From positions 1 to 37,310 of the forward strand of contig JAFAKN010000598.1 in NCBI GenBank assembly GCA_019235415.1: DNA of 37,310 bases, written 5' to 3'. Origin of the DNA: Alphaproteobacteria bacterium (lineage in GTDB: Bacteria; Pseudomonadota; Alphaproteobacteria; Reyranellales; Reyranellaceae). The notes below the pieces were generated by a model. That model did no database searches. It had not been told where the DNA came from and saw only the letters and a program-made list of their open reading frames with translations. Position 1 is the first letter of the stretch. Every line of letters begins with the position of its first letter. Positions 1-7,649 of this stretch are shown here, one piece after another. The translations under genes and the position numbers were made by a program.

Positions 1-104
1 GAGGGTGGCTAAATTCAGTCGGAAAGTCAAGGAGACGGCGTAACTGGTTGATTTTCCTGATATCCCTAGCACAGCGAATGATCTAACGCACTTCAAAGGT
101 AAGC

Positions 105-150
105 TCAGTGATCCGCCACGGGATCTTTAGCTTCGCTGCGGATGACAGGG
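105..150. repeat. possible remnant of dispersed intergenic repeat
   Basis: The tract includes CTTCGCTGCGGATGACAGGG, which resembles the arm of the hairpin repeats at 19041-19113 (TTCGCTCGGGATGACAGAGG). Only one arm is evident. The first 150 bp of the window otherwise contain nothing recognisable. Confidence 0.35.
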
Positions 151-501
151 TCACTTGGGCAGCATTGCCCGGTAGGCCTCCGGCTTGAACCCGACCAGCA
201 CCGTACCGTCCGTTTCCAGTACCGGCCGCTTGATCATCGACGGCTGCGCCATCATGAGCATGATCGCCTTCGCTTTGGTCAGGCCCTGCTTGTCCGCTTC
301 GGGGAGCTTGCGGAAGGTCGTGCCCGCCTTGTTCAACAGCACTTCCCAGCCGACCCTGGCGCTCCAGTCCGCCAGCCGCGCACGCTCGATGCCGGAGGCC
401 TTGTAGTCGTGGAAGCGATAGGCAACGCCGTTGGCGTCGAGCCAGGCGCGCGCCTTCTTCATCGTGTCGCAGTTCTTGATGCCGTAGATCGTTATAGTCA
501 T
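151..501 (-). CDS. ArsC/Spx-like reductase (YffB-type)
   Basis: A 116-residue thioredoxin-fold protein of the arsenate reductase/Spx family. It starts with a beta strand and the motif GIKNCDTM, placing the single redox cysteine at C11, and has a conserved KRP motif near residues 91-93 followed by the GFKPEAY segment typical of YffB/YfgD-like proteins. Members may be glutathione-dependent thiol reductases; true arsenate reduction is unproven for most of them, and no ars genes are adjacent. I chose the ATG at 501 because the family begins right at this strand. The frame stays open to an ATG at 558, but those extra 19 residues look non-homologous. It is transcribed divergently from the VOC gene at 614. 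The 3' end faces a short repeat-like tract (about 105-150). Confidence 0.85.
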   Translation of the reverse strand: MTITIYGIKNCDTMKKARAWLDANGVAYRFHDYKASGIERARLADWSARVGWEVLLNKAGTTFRKLPEADKQGLTKAKAIMLMMAQPSMIKRPVLETDGTVLVGFKPEAYRAMLPK

Positions 502-576
502 CGCGCCAGCGCCTCGAAAAGAACCGGTTGTCATTGTCGGGAGGTGGATAGCCGCCACGTCCTCGAAATAGCAATG

Positions 577-586
577 TTGACGTCAA
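577..586. promoter_or_regulatory. short palindrome in divergent intergenic region
   Basis: The 10-bp perfect palindrome TTGACGTCAA lies in the 112-bp gap between the divergent ArsC-like and VOC genes. It could be an operator or part of a promoter, but a palindrome this short has a real chance of being fortuitous. Confidence 0.25.
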
Positions 587-613
587 TGCCACCCTGTAGA
601 AGAGGAGATCGCG

Positions 614-1387
614 ATGGCCACTCCCTGCAATTTCGTCTGGTACGAACTCATGACCAGCGACGACCAGGCCGCTCGGGATTTTTATGCCGAGGTGGTGGGC
701 TGGAGGACGCAGGATGCCGGCCAGCCCCACATGCAGTACACCTTGCTGGTCGCTGGCGAAGCGCCGGTCGCCGGATTGATGACCCTGCCGAAAGAAGCCT
801 GCGACGCCGGTGCCAAGCCGGGTTGGATCGGATACGTCGGCGTCCACGACGTCGATGCCTGCGTGCAGCGCATCCAAAAGGCTGGCGGCACGATGCACAT
901 GCCACCAACCGACATTCCAGGCATCGGCCGGTTCGCCATGGTGGCTGACCCGCAGGGCGCCTCGTTCAACCTGTTCAAGGGCGGCGCCCAGACAATGGAC
1001 CAGCCGGCCGCCGACCCGGCCAAGCCCGGCTTGATCGGCTGGCATGAGCTCTACGCCGTCGACGGTGAGAAGGCCTTTGGCTTCTATGCCGAGATGTTCG
1101 GCTGGACCAAGGCCGAGGCGATCGACATGGGCGAAATGGGACGCTATCAGCTGTTCGCCGCCGGCAGCGTACCGATTGGCGGTATGATGGCCAAGCCTGC
1201 GAACCTGCCGATGCCGTTCTGGAACTACTACTTTCAAGTCGATGCGACCGGTGCCGCCATGGAGCGACTTAAAAGCGCCGGCGGCCAGGTGATCAACGGT
1301 CCCATGCAGGTACCCGGCGGCAGCTGGATCGTGCAGGGCGTCGATCCGCAAGGGGCCATGTTCTCGCTGGTGAGTTCCAAGGCTTGA
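614..1387 (+). CDS. VOC family protein, two tandem glyoxalase-like domains
   Basis: A 257-residue protein with two vicinal-oxygen-chelate (glyoxalase/bleomycin resistance) modules. Domain 1 spans about residues 5-120 (FVWYELMTSD...FYAEVVGW) and domain 2 about 135-255 (GWHELYAVD...FYAEMFGW). Each ends in the usual DPQGA.F segment. The internal duplication is plain from the repeated FYAE-x-x-GW motif and the repeated DPQGA motif. Such two-domain proteins bind metal and small hydrophobic or electrophilic substrates, but the substrate cannot be read from sequence. The start is supported by AGAGGAG at 601-607, 6 nt before the ATG. The stop overlaps the TTG start of the next gene by 3 bases (TTGA), suggesting co-translation. 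Confidence 0.88.
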   Translation: MATPCNFVWYELMTSDDQAARDFYAEVVGWRTQDAGQPHMQYTLLVAGEAPVAGLMTLPKEACDAGAKPGWIGYVGVHDVDACVQRIQKAGGTMHMPPTDIPGIGRFAMVADPQGASFNLFKGGAQTMDQPAADPAKPGLIGWHELYAVDGEKAFGFYAEMFGWTKAEAIDMGEMGRYQLFAAGSVPIGGMMAKPANLPMPFWNYYFQVDATGAAMERLKSAGGQVINGPMQVPGGSWIVQGVDPQGAMFSLVSSKA

Positions 1388-2082
1388 GGCTGGAGGCAGG
1401 AAGCATCGCGGCGCTGGCGACTGCCCTCCTGGCTGGTGCCGCGCCTGCGCAAACGCCGCCGGGCGATGCCCCGCAGGGCATTGCCCGGTGGAATGCGAGC
1501 AACGCCGTGTGCCGCGCCAAGGATGCGCCGGCGATCGAAGCGATCGGCGCCTGCGAACAGCGCGACACCTATTCCAAGCTGCTGGCGCTCGCCAACTACT
1601 GCTACGGGCCCGGCGAGAAAGGCGCGCCGGCTGGCTGGAGCCCGTGCGACGCCCCCAAGGTCGCGCAAGACTCCGCGCTCGCGCGCACCACGGCGCGCTT
1701 CCAGCGCATGGGTGGCGTATTCGTGCTGCCCGGCACCCTGAACGGCGGCACCAAGACCTACTTCATCGTCGATTCCGGCGCCGCCAATATACAGATCCCC
1801 GAGGAGGTCGCCGACGAGATGAAGCGTGCCGGCACGCTGAGCGACGGCGATTTCCTCGGCGAGCGCCGCTTTCTGCTGGCCGATGGTCGCGGCCTGCAGC
1901 AGCGCGTGTTCCGCATACGCTCGCTGCAGATCGGCGAGCGCATCATGGAGAACGTGCTGGCCGCGGTCGGCGCGCCGCACAGCCGTGCCTTGCTCGGCCA
2001 GAGCTTCCTGCGCCGGCTCAACTGGTGGAAGATCGACAACGTCAAGAACGCCATCGAGCTGGAGTTCACCGGCTCGTTCTAG
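1384..2082 (+). CDS. secreted retropepsin-like aspartyl protease
   Basis: A 232-residue protein with a probable Sec signal peptide (hydrophobic residues 8-22, ending APAQ). A Cys-containing linker follows (C43, C57, C73, C88, which could form two disulfides). The C-terminal domain, about 108-230, is of the retroviral-type aspartyl protease family. It carries the catalytic motif FIVDSGAA (D130-S131-G132) and the later LLGQSFL motif (203-209) typical of TIGR02281/gag-asp proteases. A single DSG motif means the active enzyme should be a homodimer. The TTG start overlaps the VOC stop codon, and no strong ribosome site precedes it, so translation may depend on upstream ribosomes. The export prediction supports this start because it places the signal peptide at the N terminus. 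The physiological substrate is unknown. Confidence 0.75.
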   Translation: MRLEAGSIAALATALLAGAAPAQTPPGDAPQGIARWNASNAVCRAKDAPAIEAIGACEQRDTYSKLLALANYCYGPGEKGAPAGWSPCDAPKVAQDSALARTTARFQRMGGVFVLPGTLNGGTKTYFIVDSGAANIQIPEEVADEMKRAGTLSDGDFLGERRFLLADGRGLQQRVFRIRSLQIGERIMENVLAAVGAPHSRALLGQSFLRRLNWWKIDNVKNAIELEFTGSF

Positions 2083-2157
2083 TCGACGGCTCCAGGTGCC
2101 GAGGCGACGACGAGGCAGCGCCTATGGCATGCTGGGGTGCAACGTCCGGGAGGAACC

Positions 2158-3138
2158 ATGCCGAAGTGGCAATACACCAAGGGCCTGCACGATCTCGGCG
2201 ATGGCTGCTTCGCCTGGCTGCAGCCCGACGGCAGCTGGGGCTTCAGCAACGCGGGCCTCATCGAGGAGAGCGGCGAGACGTTGCTGGTCGACACTCTGTT
2301 CGATCTGAAGCTGACACGCGAGATGCTCGACGCGATGCGCGCCGCGGTACCGGCTGCCCGTACGATCGGCCGCCTGGTCAACACGCATTCCAACGGCGAC
2401 CACACGTTCGGCAATCAGCTGGTGAAAGACGCCGAAATCATTGCTTCGCGCGCCTGCGCCGAGGAGATGAAGGAGCGGCCGGCGGAAGAGCTCGCCAACA
2501 TGGAGCGCAACTGGCGGGCGCTCGGCCCGGGCGCGGCGTTCCTGCACGAGGCGATGGGCCGCAAGTTCAAGTGGGACGACGTGGTGAACACGCTGCCTAC
2601 CCGCACGTTCGACGGCGAGCTGAAGCTCGCCGTCGGCAACAAGGAGGTACTGCTGAAAGTCGTAGGGCCCGCCCACACCCGTGGTGACCTGCTGGTCCAC
2701 GTCCCGAACGACCGGACGGTATTCACGGGCGACATTCTGTTCGTACAGGGCCATCCCGTGCTGTGGGCCGGTCCGGTCGACAACTGGGTCGCCGCTTGCG
2801 ACCAGATCCTTGCCTGGGATGTCGAGACCGTGGTGCCGGGACACGGGCCGATCACCGACAAATCGGGCGTCCGGGCGATGAAGGACTACCTGCTCTACAT
2901 CAAAGCCGAGGCAAGGAAGCGCTTCGATGCCGGCATGCCGTTCGCCGTGGCGGCGCGCGACATCTCCCTCGACCGCTTCGCCGGCTGGGGCGACGCCGAA
3001 CGAATCGTCGTCAACGTCGCCTCGCTTTACCGCGAGTTCGGCGCCACCGAGTCACCCGCCGTGCTCGACCTGTTCGGCGAGATGGGTCGCCTGCATGCCG
3101 AGCTGAAGGCGAAGGCGGCGCACGGTCACGCCCATTGA
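2158..3138 (+). CDS. MBL-fold metallo-hydrolase
   Basis: A 326-residue metallo-beta-lactamase-fold hydrolase. The metal motifs are visible in order: THSNGDH (H77, D81, H82), PAHTRGD (H173), TGD (D192) and VPGHGP (H229). The second histidine of the standard HxHxDH is replaced by N79, a variant seen in a recognisable MBL subgroup, so the first metal site differs from classical members. A helical C-terminal region of about 80 residues follows the catalytic domain. The ATG at 2158 is preceded by GGGAGGA and begins the family-typical sequence; an in-frame upstream start at 2137 lacks a comparable site. It lies 75 bp after the protease gene on the same strand and may be co-transcribed. Substrate unknown; glyoxalase II, lactonase and cyclase roles are all possible. 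Confidence 0.85.
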   Translation: MPKWQYTKGLHDLGDGCFAWLQPDGSWGFSNAGLIEESGETLLVDTLFDLKLTREMLDAMRAAVPAARTIGRLVNTHSNGDHTFGNQLVKDAEIIASRACAEEMKERPAEELANMERNWRALGPGAAFLHEAMGRKFKWDDVVNTLPTRTFDGELKLAVGNKEVLLKVVGPAHTRGDLLVHVPNDRTVFTGDILFVQGHPVLWAGPVDNWVAACDQILAWDVETVVPGHGPITDKSGVRAMKDYLLYIKAEARKRFDAGMPFAVAARDISLDRFAGWGDAERIVVNVASLYREFGATESPAVLDLFGEMGRLHAELKAKAAHGHAH

Positions 3139-3155
3139 CGGGCGTGATTCATTCC

Positions 3156-3536
3156 TTAGCAGCGCTGGCGCAGGGCGGCGAGCAGGGCGCGTTCGAGATC
3201 CTTCTGCAGGAAGGGCTTCTGCAGAACGGGCGCCGCCTTCACCGACTCGGGCAGTTGCGGGGTGGCGTAGCCGGTGGCGAACACGAACGGACTGCCGCGC
3301 GCCGCCAGCGTCTCGGCGATCGGGATGGTCTGCCGGCCATCGAGGTTGACGTCCAGGATCGCCACGTCGAACGACATCGAGCGGGCCTTCTCCAGGGCAT
3401 CGTCGAAGCGCGAAGCCTCGCCCACCAGCTGGCATCCGAACTCCTCGAGCGAATCCTGCAGCAGGAGGCTGACGAGCGCCTCGTCCTCGACCAACAGCAC
3501 CCGGCGGCCTGCGAGCTCGTTGATGGCGGCGTTCAA
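3156..3536 (-). CDS. single-domain response regulator receiver
   Basis: A 126-residue stand-alone CheY-like receiver domain with no output domain. The visible switch residues are the acidic pair E17-D18 (LLVEDE), phosphoacceptor D62 (AILDVNL), T88 (FATGY) and K107 (QKPF). The frame is open to an ATG at 3785, but that extension is not homologous to anything I recognise. I chose the TTG at 3536 because GGAGG (plus-strand 3542-3546) lies 5 nt upstream and the receiver fold starts about 10 residues later. No histidine kinase is adjacent. The LVEDEALVSLLLQD.L pattern is common in alphaproteobacterial receivers paired with HWE/HisKA2 kinases; this is an inference from resemblance. Convergent with the MBL gene (17 bp between stops). 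Confidence 0.85.
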   Translation of the reverse strand: MNAAINELAGRRVLLVEDEALVSLLLQDSLEEFGCQLVGEASRFDDALEKARSMSFDVAILDVNLDGRQTIPIAETLAARGSPFVFATGYATPQLPESVKAAPVLQKPFLQKDLERALLAALRQRC

Positions 3537-3541
3537 ATGGT

Positions 3542-3546
3542 CCTCC
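3542..3546 (-). promoter_or_regulatory. ribosome binding site deciding a TTG start
   Basis: GGAGG on the minus strand, 5 nt upstream of the TTG at 3536. It supports the short 126-residue receiver protein over the 209-residue open frame. Confidence 0.7.
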
Positions 3547-3783
3547 GCCCTCGCTGTGACCGTTGTCGCAACGTCGGCAGCGCTGTTTGGTTGCGCCCGG
3601 CCAGCAGCAACGTGGCGAGGCTGGTTCGGCCCGTCCGCTGAATGGAACTCGTGCTGCAGGACAGCCAACCCTTGCAGAGGGCGACTTGGCGAGCCTGGCA
3701 ACTCGGATAATAGGATAAAGTCCGGCGTGGCAGCAGGGACGGCGCCAGTCCATGCTGCTGCAGGACAGCCGGAGGGGCCGCTC

Positions 3784-4548
3784 ATGGAACGTGCGCACGA
3801 GAAGGTGGTCGAGGCCCAGTTCGGACCGCGCGCGAAGGCCTATGTCGAAAGCGCGGTCCACTCTCAGGGCCAGGACCTCGACACGCTCGATGCCATGCTG
3901 GCGGCGATCAAGCCCAAGCGCGCGCTCGATCTCGGCACCGGTGGCGGCCACGTCTCCTACCTCCTGGCACGGCACGCCGGATCCGTGGTCGCGGCGGACC
4001 TGTCTCGCGACATGCTGGCCGCCGTCGCCGCCACGGCGCGTGAGCGCGGGATCGGCAACATCGAGACGGTCGAGACGCCGGCCGAGCGCCTGCCGTTCGA
4101 CGCCGCGAGCTTCGACTTCCTCGCCTGCCGCTACTCGGCCCATCATTGGCGCGACTTCCATGCCGGCGTCCGCGAAGCGCGTCGCGTGCTGAAGCGCGGT
4201 GCGCCCGCGGTCTTCATCGACACCTACTCGGCCGGCGTGCCCCTGTTCGACACCCACTTGCAGGCCGTCGAGCTGTTGCGCGACACCTCGCACGTGCGCG
4301 ACTACAGCGCCGCGGAATGGTTGGCCGCTATGGCGCGCGCGGGCTTCGCGCTCAAGGCCAGCCGCACCTGGCGCCTGCGCATGGACTTTGCCGTGTGGAC
4401 CGCGCGCATGCGCACGCCCATGACCAACGTGGCGGCGATCCGGGCTCTGCAGGCCGCCGCCTCGGCCGAGGTGCGGGCGCACTTTGCGGTCGAGGACGAC
4501 GGCTCCTTCGCGCTCGACATGTTGATGATGGAAACCGTGGCCGACTGA
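3784..4548 (+). CDS. class I SAM-dependent methyltransferase
   Basis: A 254-residue methyltransferase of the Methyltransf_11/25 (UbiE-like) type. Motif I is LDLGTGGGH (residues 48-56), the acidic residue ending strand 2 is in AADLSRDML, and post-motif I has the AERLPFDAASFDFLACRYSAHHW segment typical of the family. It is followed by the EARRVLK helix and an altered C-terminal region that sets the acceptor. The acceptor is not predictable. The start ATG has GGAGGGG at 3771-3777, a 6-nt gap. The frame runs open back to 3274, but the upstream part overlaps the receiver gene antisense. It is divergent from the receiver gene, with a 247-bp intergenic region holding both promoters, and is followed 57 bp later by msrB. 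Confidence 0.88.
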   Translation: MERAHEKVVEAQFGPRAKAYVESAVHSQGQDLDTLDAMLAAIKPKRALDLGTGGGHVSYLLARHAGSVVAADLSRDMLAAVAATARERGIGNIETVETPAERLPFDAASFDFLACRYSAHHWRDFHAGVREARRVLKRGAPAVFIDTYSAGVPLFDTHLQAVELLRDTSHVRDYSAAEWLAAMARAGFALKASRTWRLRMDFAVWTARMRTPMTNVAAIRALQAAASAEVRAHFAVEDDGSFALDMLMMETVAD

Positions 4549-4605
4549 AGCCGCTTGCTATCCTATAGTGCCCTGGTCTGTCCCCAACCGCCTGAGGATC
4601 CGCCA

Positions 4606-5082
4606 ATGTCCCAGTCCACCAAGACACCCGGCAAGACGTCAGCCAAGACCTACGCCAAGACTCCCGACGCCATCGCCAAGCTGACAGCCGAGCAGTATCG
4701 CGTCACCCAGCAGAACGCCACCGAGTACCCGGGCACCGGCCAATACCTGCACAATAAGGAGCCGGGCATTTACGTCGACATCGTCTCCGGCGAGCCGCTG
4801 TTCGCCTCGTCGGACAAGTACGAATCCGGCTGCGGCTGGCCCTCGTTCACCAAGCCGATCGATCCGCGTCACGTCACCGAGCTCACCGACAGCTCGCACG
4901 GCATGATCCGGACCGAGGTACGCTCGGCAGACGGCGACAGCCATCTCGGCCACGTGTTTCCGGACGGACCACGCGATCGCGGCGGTCTGCGCTATTGCAT
5001 CAACTCCGCCTCGCTCCGCTTCGTGCCGAAGAAGGACATGGAGGCCCAAGGCTACGGCGCCTATCTCGACCAGGTCGAGTAG
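4606..5082 (+). CDS. msrB: peptide-methionine (R)-S-oxide reductase, zinc-less type
   Basis: A 158-residue MsrB that reduces the R-epimer of methionine sulfoxide in proteins. The signatures are GCGWPSF (C76, the recycling cysteine position known from Neisseria MsrB), [10 protein letters not shown] (H113, H116) and [11 protein letters not shown] with catalytic C131. Both CxxC pairs that bind structural zinc in the E. coli form are absent: the first position reads [10 protein letters not shown] and the second SADGD. An N-terminal tail of about 25 residues, rich in Lys, Thr and Pro, precedes the domain and is probably disordered. The ATG at 4606 is the start that fits the family; an upstream in-frame start at 4555 would add an unrelated leader. 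Regeneration is presumably by thioredoxin. Confidence 0.93.
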   Translation: MSQSTKTPGKTSAKTYAKTPDAIAKLTAEQYRVTQQNATEYPGTGQYLHNKEPGIYVDIVSGEPLFASSDKYESGCGWPSFTKPIDPRHVTELTDSSHGMIRTEVRSADGDSHLGHVFPDGPRDRGGLRYCINSASLRFVPKKDMEAQGYGAYLDQVE

Positions 5083-5104
5083 AGGGCAAAGCCCAAACCT
5101 CGTT

Positions 5105-5200
5105 CTGATGAGCCGCCCCTCGCGCGGCGTCTCGAAGGATGGGCAAATGTTGCCGACCTTCGAGACGCTTCGCTTCGCGATGCTCCTCAGGGTGAGGCGA
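5105..5200. repeat. intergenic palindromic repeat (hairpin)
   Basis: The 141-bp gap between the convergent msrB and FAD oxidoreductase genes contains a perfect 11-bp inverted repeat (CGTCTCGAAGG at 5128-5138 and its complement at 5157-5167). A second small hairpin, CCTCA-GGG-TGAGG, lies at 5185-5197. The same CCTCA/TGAGG hairpin recurs at 22935-22950. It resembles the dispersed REP-like intergenic repeats common in alphaproteobacteria and could terminate both flanking genes. Confidence 0.6.
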
Positions 5201-5223
5201 GGCTGTCGAAACGAATTCCGAGA

Positions 5224-6450
5224 TTATCGTCGCATCAAATGCGACAGGTTGACCGGGTTGAAGAAATCCTTGAAAGGCAGGGCGCCGGCAAGCACGTCCA
5301 TGAAGCGGGTCGTGTCTTCGGCACTCTCGGCGATCCTGGCGTAGAGCGGTAGCGCGGATGACGGGTCGGCCAATCCGGCCGCCCTCACCGTATAGTCGAA
5401 CACCGGCTGCGTACGCCGGCGGAACTCCGTCTGGTAGTCTGCCAGCCGCCCGTCGAGCAGGTCGTCGAGCCGCGCGTCGCCGTCCCCGAGCCCACCAAGG
5501 ACGGCCGTTGCCAACAAGTCGGCGCCGAGAAAGGCGTCGCCGATACCCATGCCGGTCAGCGGGTCGCGGTGGTATGCAGCATCTCCCACCAGCGCCCATC
5601 CCGCTCCGGCGCTCCGTCGATAGAAGTTGGGCAATTTCGACGTGCCCCTGAAGGGCGTTGCGCGCGCCCCCTTGACCACGCGCTGGGCCAAGCCGGGCGC
5701 CAAGGCCAGGATACCGTGGTAGGTGCCTTCGACGTCGCCGCGATAAGCCTCCCAGGCGCCGCGCGCTCGGCCAGCCCAGATACAGGTGAGCCCTGCATGC
5801 GTCGGGAAGACCAGGATGTCGCTGCCCTGGCGGACGTAGAACTCGACGCCCGACGTCGGAACGCCAGACCAGTAGGCGTAGTAGCCGCAGGTCAATGTCT
5901 CGTGCTCGACGTCGGTCGCCGCGCCGACGGCGCGGGCCACGGGTGACCATAGCCCGTCGGCCCCCACCACCAGCCGCGAGCACACCTCGCGCACGTTGCC
6001 GTCCTTGTCCTGGAGACGCACGCCGCGCGCGCGAGAGCCCTCCCGCAGCAATTCGCGGAACGTGGTCTCATCGCGCATCTCGGCGCCGGCGCCGCGCGCC
6101 GCTTCTACCAACAGCCGATCGAGCACCGTGCGGCGCGGGCAATACATCGCCGCCGTGCCGTCGACCGCACTTGGCCGGCCTTTGAGGGCGACGGGACCGT
6201 AGTCGGCAGTCACCTGCTCGATCGGCGGACATCCGCTCGCCGCAACGGCTTCGAGCAGGCCCCATTTCGCCAGCAGCCCGGTCGTTCGCGGCCACAAGAA
6301 ATGTGTCGACAGGGTATCGCTGCCGAACGCCGCACGGTCGACGGCCAGCACGCTGATACCGGCGCGCGCCAGCAGCATGGCCAATGAAGCTCCGGCACAG
6401 CGCGCGCCGACGATCACGACGTCGAATGATGGCGCAATGGGCTCGCTCAC
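5224..6450 (-). CDS. FAD-dependent oxidoreductase (PHBH/geranylgeranyl-reductase-like)
   Basis: A 408-residue flavoprotein. It opens with a beta-alpha-beta FAD-binding motif (DVVIVGARCAGASLAMLLAR, G15-x4-G20), a variant usual in this tryptophan-halogenase/geranylgeranyl-reductase-like group. The middle contains VVGADGLWSPVAR, and the second FAD motif is WALVGDAAYHRDPLTGMGIGDA. A reductase or monooxygenase acting on a hydrophobic substrate is likely; the substrate is unknown. The start is GTG at 6450, whose last bases overlap the TGA stop of the upstream SDR gene (GTGA), so the two are translationally coupled. The frame is open much further upstream, but that part is antisense-like shadow of the SDR gene. 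Confidence 0.85.
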   Translation of the reverse strand: MSEPIAPSFDVVIVGARCAGASLAMLLARAGISVLAVDRAAFGSDTLSTHFLWPRTTGLLAKWGLLEAVAASGCPPIEQVTADYGPVALKGRPSAVDGTAAMYCPRRTVLDRLLVEAARGAGAEMRDETTFRELLREGSRARGVRLQDKDGNVREVCSRLVVGADGLWSPVARAVGAATDVEHETLTCGYYAYWSGVPTSGVEFYVRQGSDILVFPTHAGLTCIWAGRARGAWEAYRGDVEGTYHGILALAPGLAQRVVKGARATPFRGTSKLPNFYRRSAGAGWALVGDAAYHRDPLTGMGIGDAFLGADLLATAVLGGLGDGDARLDDLLDGRLADYQTEFRRRTQPVFDYTVRAAGLADPSSALPLYARIAESAEDTTRFMDVLAGALPFKDFFNPVNLSHLMRR

Positions 6451-7475
6451 GCCCTGACCAGCCCCAGCCGCACGAGGCTCTCGCCGGCGGCGACGATCGC
6501 CTCCTCCGCCGAACGGGGCGCCCAACCCAGCACGCGACGGGCCTTGTCGCTGGTCGCGTTCTTGGTCTTGCCGAGTTCCGACAGGATCTGCCGCACGCTG
6601 GGATCGGCGAGCGCCGCCAGCCGCACGATCCAGTTCGGCAACGGCCATGCCGGCACGCGCCGCGCGCGTCCGCCGAGGCGCCGCTTCAGGACTCGCGCGA
6701 TGTCCAGCACCGACATGAAATCGCCGGAGACCGCGATGAAGCGTTCGCCCTTGGCCGCCGGATGTGTCATCGCGCTCAAGTGCAGGACCGCCACATCGCG
6801 CACGTCGACTACGCCCATCGCCAGTTGCGGGCAGCCCGGCACGCTGCCCGCCAGCAGCCGCTGCACCAGCACGATCGAGCTGGCATAGTCCCGCCCCAGC
6901 ACCGGACCCAGCACCAGCACCGGATTGACCACGGCCAGCTCGAGCCCGCCGCCCTCGCGCGCCATGAAGTCCCACGCCGCGCGCTCGGCCAGGGTCTTGG
7001 ATTTGGCATAGGCGCCGACGCCGGGGGCGGCCGCGTCTGTCCAGCTCGTCTCGTCGAACGGCGTCGCGCGAGAGGCGTGTCCATAGCCAATGGCGGCAAA
7101 CGACGAGGTCAGCACGACCCGTCGCACGCCGGCGTCGCGCGCGGCGCGCAGCACGCGCAACGTGCCCTCGCGTGCCGGCACGATCAGCTCGTCCTCGTGA
7201 CGCGGCGCGCCCGCAGGAAAGGGCGACGCCACGTGCAGGACATAGTCGCAGCCTGCGACCGCGTCGGCCCAACCCGCGTCGCGCTCGAGGTTGGCGGCAA
7301 GGAAGGTCAGGCTTTCACCGGCCTCGACACCTCCCTGCTTCAGCAGAGTCCGCACTTCCAGCTCGCGATCGAGACTGCGCAGGGTGCTGCGCACTTCGTG
7401 CCCGGCCGCCAGCAGCTGCAGGATGCAATGGCCGGCGACGAAGCCTGAACCACCGGTGACGAGGACCCTTGCCAT
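6447..7475 (-). CDS. extended SDR, dihydroflavonol-4-reductase-like
   Basis: A 342-residue NAD(P)-dependent extended short-chain dehydrogenase of the DFR/3-beta-HSD/cinnamoyl-CoA reductase type. The nucleotide motif is VTGGSGFVAGH (residues 6-16), with HVASPFP after strand 4, the active-site TSS at 123-125 and the catalytic pair Y156/K160 (YAKSK). The C-terminal half carries the substrate domain. These enzymes reduce ketones or aldehydes on aromatic, terpenoid or aldehyde-bearing substrates; the exact one is not deducible. It is the first gene of a two-gene operon with the FAD oxidoreductase, coupled by a GTGA overlap, which suggests consecutive steps on one substrate. Confidence 0.88.
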   Translation of the reverse strand: MARVLVTGGSGFVAGHCILQLLAAGHEVRSTLRSLDRELEVRTLLKQGGVEAGESLTFLAANLERDAGWADAVAGCDYVLHVASPFPAGAPRHEDELIVPAREGTLRVLRAARDAGVRRVVLTSSFAAIGYGHASRATPFDETSWTDAAAPGVGAYAKSKTLAERAAWDFMAREGGGLELAVVNPVLVLGPVLGRDYASSIVLVQRLLAGSVPGCPQLAMGVVDVRDVAVLHLSAMTHPAAKGERFIAVSGDFMSVLDIARVLKRRLGGRARRVPAWPLPNWIVRLAALADPSVRQILSELGKTKNATSDKARRVLGWAPRSAEEAIVAAGESLVRLGLVRA

Positions 7476-7649
7476 CGGGACAATTGTAAGGCCAGAACGT
7501 GCCGGCCGCGATCACTCTCTGGGAAGCAGCTCGGCACTCATGGTGTGACTTGGGGCGGCTCACGCCTCGGCGGATTTGTGACGATAAGAGCGGGTTGCCT
7601 TCGGCTAAGGCTGCGGGCACGGTGGCCAACGAATCACGGAGCGACACCG

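Noticed and set aside
151-501. Arsenate reductase in an arsenic resistance operon
   Set aside because: No arsB/acr3 or arsH is adjacent, and the later ArsR gene is of the SRPBCC-linked, non-metal type.
83-1351. A 422-codon minus-strand frame over the ArsC-like and VOC genes
   Set aside because: Antisense shadow of the two-domain VOC protein and out-of-frame reading of the ArsC-like gene.
3537-3783. EcfG-type general stress promoter (GGAAC-N16/17-CGTT) upstream of the receiver gene
   Set aside because: I looked on both strands and found no pair of boxes at the right spacing.
3052-4482. A 476-codon minus-strand frame over the receiver and methyltransferase genes
   Set aside because: It overlaps two genes with clear families and has no family resemblance itself.
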